Below, piece after piece: positions 44,571 to 48,407 of a stretch of 48,407 nt of DNA. The stretch comes from Streptomyces varsoviensis (GTDB lineage: Bacteria > Actinomycetota > Actinomycetes > Streptomycetales > Streptomycetaceae): the NCBI RefSeq assembly GCF_000718635.1, contig NZ_JOBF01000037.1, positions 1 through 48,407 of the forward strand. The letters run 5' to 3'. Position 1 is the first letter of the stretch. Each line of letters opens with the position of its first letter. The notes beneath the pieces were generated by a model that was given only the letters and a program-made list of their open reading frames with translations, ran no database searches and was not told the origin of the DNA. A program made the position numbers and the translations under genes.

Positions 44571-47514
44571 GGCATCGGCCCCACGGGGCCGGGGGTGGGG
44601 GCGGGCCCCGCTCCCGACACCTCCCGTTCTCCCCGGACGCCTGTCGCGTGCCCTGTCGCGTGGCTTGTCGCGTGGCGCCCTGTCGCGTGCTGTGACCTGC
44701 GCGAACACCCCAAGATCCCCCCGCCTGCGCCCGACGCGACAGGCCCCGCCCGACCGCCGCCGGGCACCCCTCGGCCGGACGCTCGGCCGCCACCGGGCAT
44801 CCCTCGGCCCGACGCTCGGCCGCCGCCTCGGCCGCCGCCGGACGCTCGACGTCCGGCACCAAGAGGCCAACCTCGGCGTAGCGGGGGGTGGACAGCAGGA
44901 CACCCACACCGAGCCATCCGGGCGCGTCCCCCTCCCGTCCGCGCGCCACAACCGACCCGTTGTCGAGTCGCTCGACACCGGTCAAGGTCACCGGGGCGCC
45001 CCATGTCTCGGGGGATAGGGGACCGCCGTCCGCGTGCCCTCCACGTACCGGCACGCACCGCCCCGGGGTGCGGACAACGTCCCCAGGCTCGACGGCGTCC
45101 CACGTGGTGAAGCGCCACCCGTCCGGCGCCACCGTGCGGGCCCGCATCTTGCGCGTGCGGTCCGCCTCGGCTGCGGCCCGAGCGTCGACCAACCCGACGA
45201 GTCGGCCCGCCGCCGCCGCGCGGCTCGTGTGGTCGGTCGCCTGCCGCTCGTCGAGGCCGCGGGCCCACCACGTCCGGCGCGTCCGGTGGACGTGCCCGAC
45301 CGGCGCGCCGTCGACCGACACCGGATAGCGTCCCTCAGCGTCCCGGCGGCCGAACTGATACCGGGGCGCCTCCTCGACCGCAGCCTCGGCCGGCACCGGA
45401 GCGGACTCCACCCGCGCAGCCTCGGCCGCCTCCTGACGTCGCGCCCACACCGTGCGGTCCCGCGCATACTCGGCCACCGTGGCACCGAGCGCGCGCACCT
45501 TGTCGGCCACGGGCGCGATGCGATCGGCCGCACCGGTCCCGCGCTCCCGCGCGGCACGGTCGTGCAGCTCCTCGGCCGCCTCCAGTGCCGCACGTGCCTG
45601 CCGGTACCGGCCGCCCGGAACCTTCGTGTTCTCGTGCCGTGCGTCGCCCATCAGGGCCCGCATGATGACCAGTTCACCGGCCATGCGCTCACACAGCACC
45701 CGCGCGGTGTGCTCACGGTTCCGCGCCTCGGCGAGTGCCTCGGCCCGGTACTGGTCCGTTGACGTATCGACGATGCGCACGGCCGTGCCCGCGTACCGGC
45801 TCACGGTGCAGTAGCCGACGTTCCAACCCTTGACGGTCCCTCGGTCGGTCAGGGTCGGGTACGCGATGAACGGCTCGCCGTTGACCGCCGCAAGAGCCTG
45901 CCGCGCGATCCACACGAGGCGGAGTGCGTTCGTCTCCCCGATACGGCGGTCGACACCCTGCGCCCCGATCCACGCGTTCGGACGGCGCGCGGCCTCGTAG
46001 CGCTCCTCGGCGTCCGCGAGGGACCGCTCCGCGCGCTCCAGCTCGGCCGCCGCCGTCTGCTCAGCCTCGGCCCATGCGAACACCTCAGCGACGGTACGGG
46101 CGTCCGCCTCGCACCCGTCGGCGAGCACCCGAGCACGCTCGGCGCAGTCCCGCGCACGGGCGGGGTCCGTGATCTCGGAACCGTCGTACCAGTCGCGCCG
46201 CGCGGAAATCTCAAGGTTGTACGCGGTCCGAGACCGGCGGTCGATACGGGCGAAAGCGGCCCGCACCCGCGCGCCCTCGGCCTCGTCGAGCCGCTCAACA
46301 GGCATTGCCTCGTAGAAGTTGGTCCGGTGCCGGACGGCCGTCACTGTGACCTCGTACGCCTCGGCCGCGCGGGACGCGTGTCCCTCCGCCTCCTCGGCCC
46401 ACTGCCGAGCGGTCCGGCCGTCGCACGTCGCCACCGGGGCCGCAGGCTCGACCGCGGCCTCGGCCGCACGGAGCGCCGCGCGCCGCTCCTCGGCATCGGC
46501 CGGACCCTCCTCGGCCCGCTCGATAGCCTCCTCGGCCTCGGCCCACTCACCGCACAGCATGAGTTGACCGGCCGCCCGGAGCTCCTCCTCGTCCGACATG
46601 ATCAGTTCACCGATCCGGACCGCCTCGGGGTCGACCGTGCGCGCCGCACCCGATCCGTACCGGGCGAGCATCGCGCACATGATCTCTCGGCACGCGCACA
46701 GCCATTCGCCACACTTCATGCACTCGTCGTCAGCCGTGGCGCGCGCCTCCTCGGCCGCCTCCTTCGCAGCCTCGGCCGCCTCCTCGGCAGTGCCGAGCGT
46801 CTCCCGCGCCGTCTCGCGCGCATCCTTCGCGAGCTCGTAAGCGCGGTCAGCCTCGGTTTCGTACAGGGCACCGGTAGCGGCCTCGGCACTCTTCCGGCAC
46901 TCGGTGGCCGCACGCTGCGCCCGCTGAAATGCGCGCTTGCACTCGGCGACCGCCTCGGCCGCACCCTTCGCGTCCGCCTCGGCCTGGTCCGCCTCGGCCT
47001 CGGCCTCGGCCCACGTGCGCGCGGCCTCGGCCGCTTCCTGCGCCGCCTCGGCCGAGTGCCTGAATCCCTCGGCCGCATCCTTGTGCTTCCGCGCCTCGGC
47101 GAGCGCGTCCTCGGCCTTACGACCGGCCTTGACGGCGTCGAGGGCAGCGCCCGCAGCCATGACACCGGCCTCGGCCTCGGCGACCGTAGCGGCCTCGGCA
47201 TCACCGGCCGGAACCTTGACCGGCGCGGCCTCGGCGTCCGGGGTGCCCGCGGCATCGGACCGGTGGAACGCGAGCGTCTCGCGGTAGCCGTGCGCGTTCG
47301 AGGCCGACCACTTGCCCGCACGCCACGTGTACCGGAGTGCCCGACGGTCGGACGGGGTGGCGAGGATCAGCGTCCACGCGTCGCGCTCCTGGTCCCGCTC
47401 GACCATGGCGCCCCAACCTCGACGGGTGGCGGTAGTCGCGAGCGCTCCGAGGTTCCGGGGCGCGCCATTCGCCAGTGCCTCGGCAACGGGCATCGGGAGT
47501 GCGTTCGTGGTCAT
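44557..47514 (-). CDS. Giant Ala/Glu-rich coiled-coil protein (985 aa)
   Basis: Not recognised. After a ~60-residue domain (MPVAEALANGAPRNLGALAT), residues about 100-300 are an almost pure Ala/Glu/Asp coiled coil. A Cys-rich insertion CMKCGEWLCACREIMC lies near 305-320. More helical segments follow, then two small beta-rich domains near 730-870. The last ~45 codons are the TGTCGCG array (translated TRQGATRQATRQGTRQ). ATG 47514 has GAAGGAA; site 7 lies upstream. Very biased composition suggests a structural or DNA-bridging protein. Confidence 0.78.
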   Translation of the reverse strand: MTTNALPMPVAEALANGAPRNLGALATTATRRGWGAMVERDQERDAWTLILATPSDRRALRYTWRAGKWSASNAHGYRETLAFHRSDAAGTPDAEAAPVKVPAGDAEAATVAEAEAGVMAAGAALDAVKAGRKAEDALAEARKHKDAAEGFRHSAEAAQEAAEAARTWAEAEAEADQAEADAKGAAEAVAECKRAFQRAQRAATECRKSAEAATGALYETEADRAYELAKDARETARETLGTAEEAAEAAKEAAEEARATADDECMKCGEWLCACREIMCAMLARYGSGAARTVDPEAVRIGELIMSDEEELRAAGQLMLCGEWAEAEEAIERAEEGPADAEERRAALRAAEAAVEPAAPVATCDGRTARQWAEEAEGHASRAAEAYEVTVTAVRHRTNFYEAMPVERLDEAEGARVRAAFARIDRRSRTAYNLEISARRDWYDGSEITDPARARDCAERARVLADGCEADARTVAEVFAWAEAEQTAAAELERAERSLADAEERYEAARRPNAWIGAQGVDRRIGETNALRLVWIARQALAAVNGEPFIAYPTLTDRGTVKGWNVGYCTVSRYAGTAVRIVDTSTDQYRAEALAEARNREHTARVLCERMAGELVIMRALMGDARHENTKVPGGRYRQARAALEAAEELHDRAARERGTGAADRIAPVADKVRALGATVAEYARDRTVWARRQEAAEAARVESAPVPAEAAVEEAPRYQFGRRDAEGRYPVSVDGAPVGHVHRTRRTWWARGLDERQATDHTSRAAAAGRLVGLVDARAAAEADRTRKMRARTVAPDGWRFTTWDAVEPGDVVRTPGRCVPVRGGHADGGPLSPETWGAPVTLTGVERLDNGSVVARGREGDAPGWLGVGVLLSTPRYAEVGLLVPDVERPAAAEAAAERRAEGCPVAAERPAEGCPAAVGRGLSRRAQAGGSWGVRAGHSTRQGATRQATRQGTRQASGENGRCRERGPPPPPAPWGRCRRFP
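44640..44743. repeat. TGTCGCG repeat array, copy B
   Basis: TGTCGCGTG units at 44642, 44654, 44666 and 44681 (spacings 12, 12, 15), then CTGTGACCTGCGCGAAC, a C-rich spacer, GCCTGCGCCCG and the inverted ACGCGACAGG (44734-44743). Same element order as copy A. Confidence 0.75.
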
Positions 47515-47581
47515 GCGTGGTTCCTTCCGGTCTGGCCCGCCGGGGTGTTCCCCCGGCGGTTGGTGCGGTCCCCACACTAGC

Positions 47582-47632
47582 CAACTTTCAACCCAACTAC
47601 AAGTTGAGTTACAAGTGAATCTGCGAGTTGCA
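47582..47632 (-). promoter_or_regulatory. ACTTGTAG operator/promoter, site 7
   Basis: On the minus strand the units AACTCGCAGATTC, ACTTGTAACTCA, ACTTGTAGTTGG and GTTGAAAGTTGG are in 12-base register. TTGTAG is followed after 17 bases by TAGTGT, the best -35/-10 match of all seven sites, facing the 985-aa gene. Confidence 0.82.
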
Positions 47633-47666
47633 TCCCGCGCGGCGGCCGGCACTCCCGGACCTCAGT

Positions 47667-48248
47667 CGAAACCGCCACGGGTGCACCCCGCGCACCCCGG
47701 ACCGGCTCGCGCTCGGCGTCCGCTCGCACCCATGGCGATCACCCACAAGGGGGCCGCTATGCAGCCTGTACGGCCGTCTGCCGCGCGGGACGGCTGCGCG
47801 CGGCGTAGAGTCCGCACTCGCGCCCCAACCTCGCTACGGGGCGTACAGCGGGTTTCGCCACCGGGTCCGACTTGTGGAAAAGGGGTGCATCTCATGGCGG
47901 TTTCGGCATTGACCAGCGGGAACGCTCCCCGAGGGACCGAAACCGCCACGGGGTGCACACGAGGCGGTAAGGGTTCAAACTTTGGTGGCGCTCCTTACTC
48001 GAACACCCAAATAGGAACGGTTTCCAATAAGGCCAGTGCCGGCGGTGCCGTTTTCGCTGGTCAGCGCCGAAACCGCCAAGTGGTGCACCTCCCCCCTTCT
48101 GTTCGATTTCCGAAGTGTGGAAAAGGGGTGCACGTTTTGGCGGTTACGGTGATCACTTCGGAAGGGGTTCGAGGGTCCGAATGATCGAAAAATGGCGGTT
48201 GACCTGCGGGAATGATGTTGTCCACAGGGGTGCACCGTTTGGCGGTTT
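47667..48248. other. Candidate replication origin: iteron cluster R with DnaA-like boxes
   Basis: Six copies of AAACCGCCA-N3/4-GTGCAC: plus strand 47667-47689, 47938-47958 and 48068-48092; minus strand 47882-47906, 48125-48148 and 48227-48248. The three minus-strand copies each directly follow a DnaA-box-like sequence: TTGTGGAAA (47872), TGTGGAAAA (48116) and perfect TTGTCCACA (48218-48226). The stretch about 47970-48050 is relatively AT-rich. No gene in the region is convincing. Confidence 0.75.
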
Positions 48249-48331
48249 GTAACCAAGATCCATCCCTCGACCCGCAGCCAAAGGCAGTGATCCGCGAAGC
48301 GGATCACCAGGGCCCGCGAAGCGGGCCCATA
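48249..48331. repeat. Right subtelomeric palindromes
   Basis: Palindromes 48287-48307 (GTGATCC/GGATCAC) and 48310-48328 (GGGCCCGC/GCGGGCCC), both with GCGAAGC loops on the 3' strand, continue the terminal array inward. They do not match the left end. Confidence 0.85.
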
Positions 48332-48407
48332 GCAGACAGCGTGAAACGCTGTCAAGGGATCGGCGAAGCCGATCACCGGTTGTACCACGCGTAGCGTGGT
48401 ACAGACC
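48332..48407. repeat. Right telomere, terminal inverted repeat
   Basis: Reverse complement of the left end with seven differences in 76. Palindromes at 48335-48353, 48358-48374 and 48378-48407. The terminal hairpin loop reads CTACG instead of CTTCG, and two stem positions differ by covariation. Presence of both ends shows that the replicon is complete and linear. Confidence 0.93.

Noticed and set aside
47312..48184. A 290-codon open frame on the plus strand over the iterons
   Set aside because: It runs antisense to the 985-aa gene start and through operator site 7 and the repeats; composition is not protein-like and no ribosome-binding site is present.
47667..48248. Repeats near the right end as a CRISPR array
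   Set aside because: The units occur in both orientations with irregular spacing of 50-250 bases and no equal-length spacers, and no cas gene exists in the window.
1..48407. Relaxase, integrase, IS element, tRNA or rRNA genes
   Set aside because: No HUH or MOB motif, integrase catalytic pattern, transposase or structural RNA was recognised by eye on either strand; a profile search would be decisive.

Overview
The window looks like a complete, roughly 48.4-kb linear plasmid of a Streptomyces or a close high-GC actinomycete. Both ends carry a terminal inverted repeat of about 76 bp (69 of 76 positions match) made of hairpin-forming palindromes, two of whose stems carry compensatory base pairs. 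The plasmid encodes a telomere terminal protein (Tpg-like) and a Tap-like protein. Genes are very GC-rich, overlap in ATGA/GTGA fashion, and include families typical of Streptomyces plasmids. No rRNA, tRNA, IS element, integrase, CRISPR array or recognisable relaxase was seen. The terminal sequence begins GGTCTGTACC, which is not the CCCGCGGAGCGGG start of archetypal Streptomyces telomeres.

Layout. 1-730: left telomere followed by an array of GNA-loop hairpins. 731-12071 (minus strand): a type IV secretion-like conjugation operon (VirB8/TcpC-like x2, VirB2-, VirB3-, VirB4- and VirB6-like proteins, a lipoprotein, a transglycosylase/NlpC-P60 hydrolase and accessory proteins), interrupted at 1580-1828 by a branched hairpin region inside a 38-bp inverted repeat. 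12267-19583: a tandem-HTH regulator with two TTA codons, an FtsK-like coupling ATPase, an XRE-flavoprotein pair and small genes with leaderless-looking promoters. 19667-23729: accessory genes (Nudix-RapZ fusion, DUF3307-like, DUF4097-like and others). 23741-30725: a second, pSAM2-like transfer module with TraB/FtsK translocase, many small Spd-like membrane proteins and a divergent GntR/UTRA repressor, followed by an HTH-less UTRA paralogue. 31393-32978: a toxin-antitoxin-like pair and two small HTH regulators. 33192-36468: the putative replication/telomere operon (winged-helix protein, Tpg, Tap-like). 36629-40974: a DUF6884 fusion and ParA/ParB-like partition genes with a candidate centromere palindrome. 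41072-47514: accessory genes, a solitary TniQ and a 985-residue Ala/Glu-rich protein. 47667-48248: iterons with DnaA-box-like sequences, next to the right telomere.

How it may work together (inference). The winged-helix protein, Tpg and Tap-like protein would replicate and patch the ends, and ParA/ParB would segregate the plasmid. There are two different transfer machines and no relaxase, so end-first transfer of protein-capped DNA is plausible. Several dispersed repeats appear to be plasmid-wide control sites: a 12-bp-periodic ACTTGTAG operator over the -35 of about six promoters, a 48-bp GTTATGACG element (three copies), a GGCGCACAG palindrome (two copies), TGTCGCG arrays (three), and AAACCGCCA-N4-GTGCACCCC iterons (two clusters). 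The Tap-like protein has three motifs that resemble, in order, those of family B DNA polymerases. That is the most provocative observation in the window.
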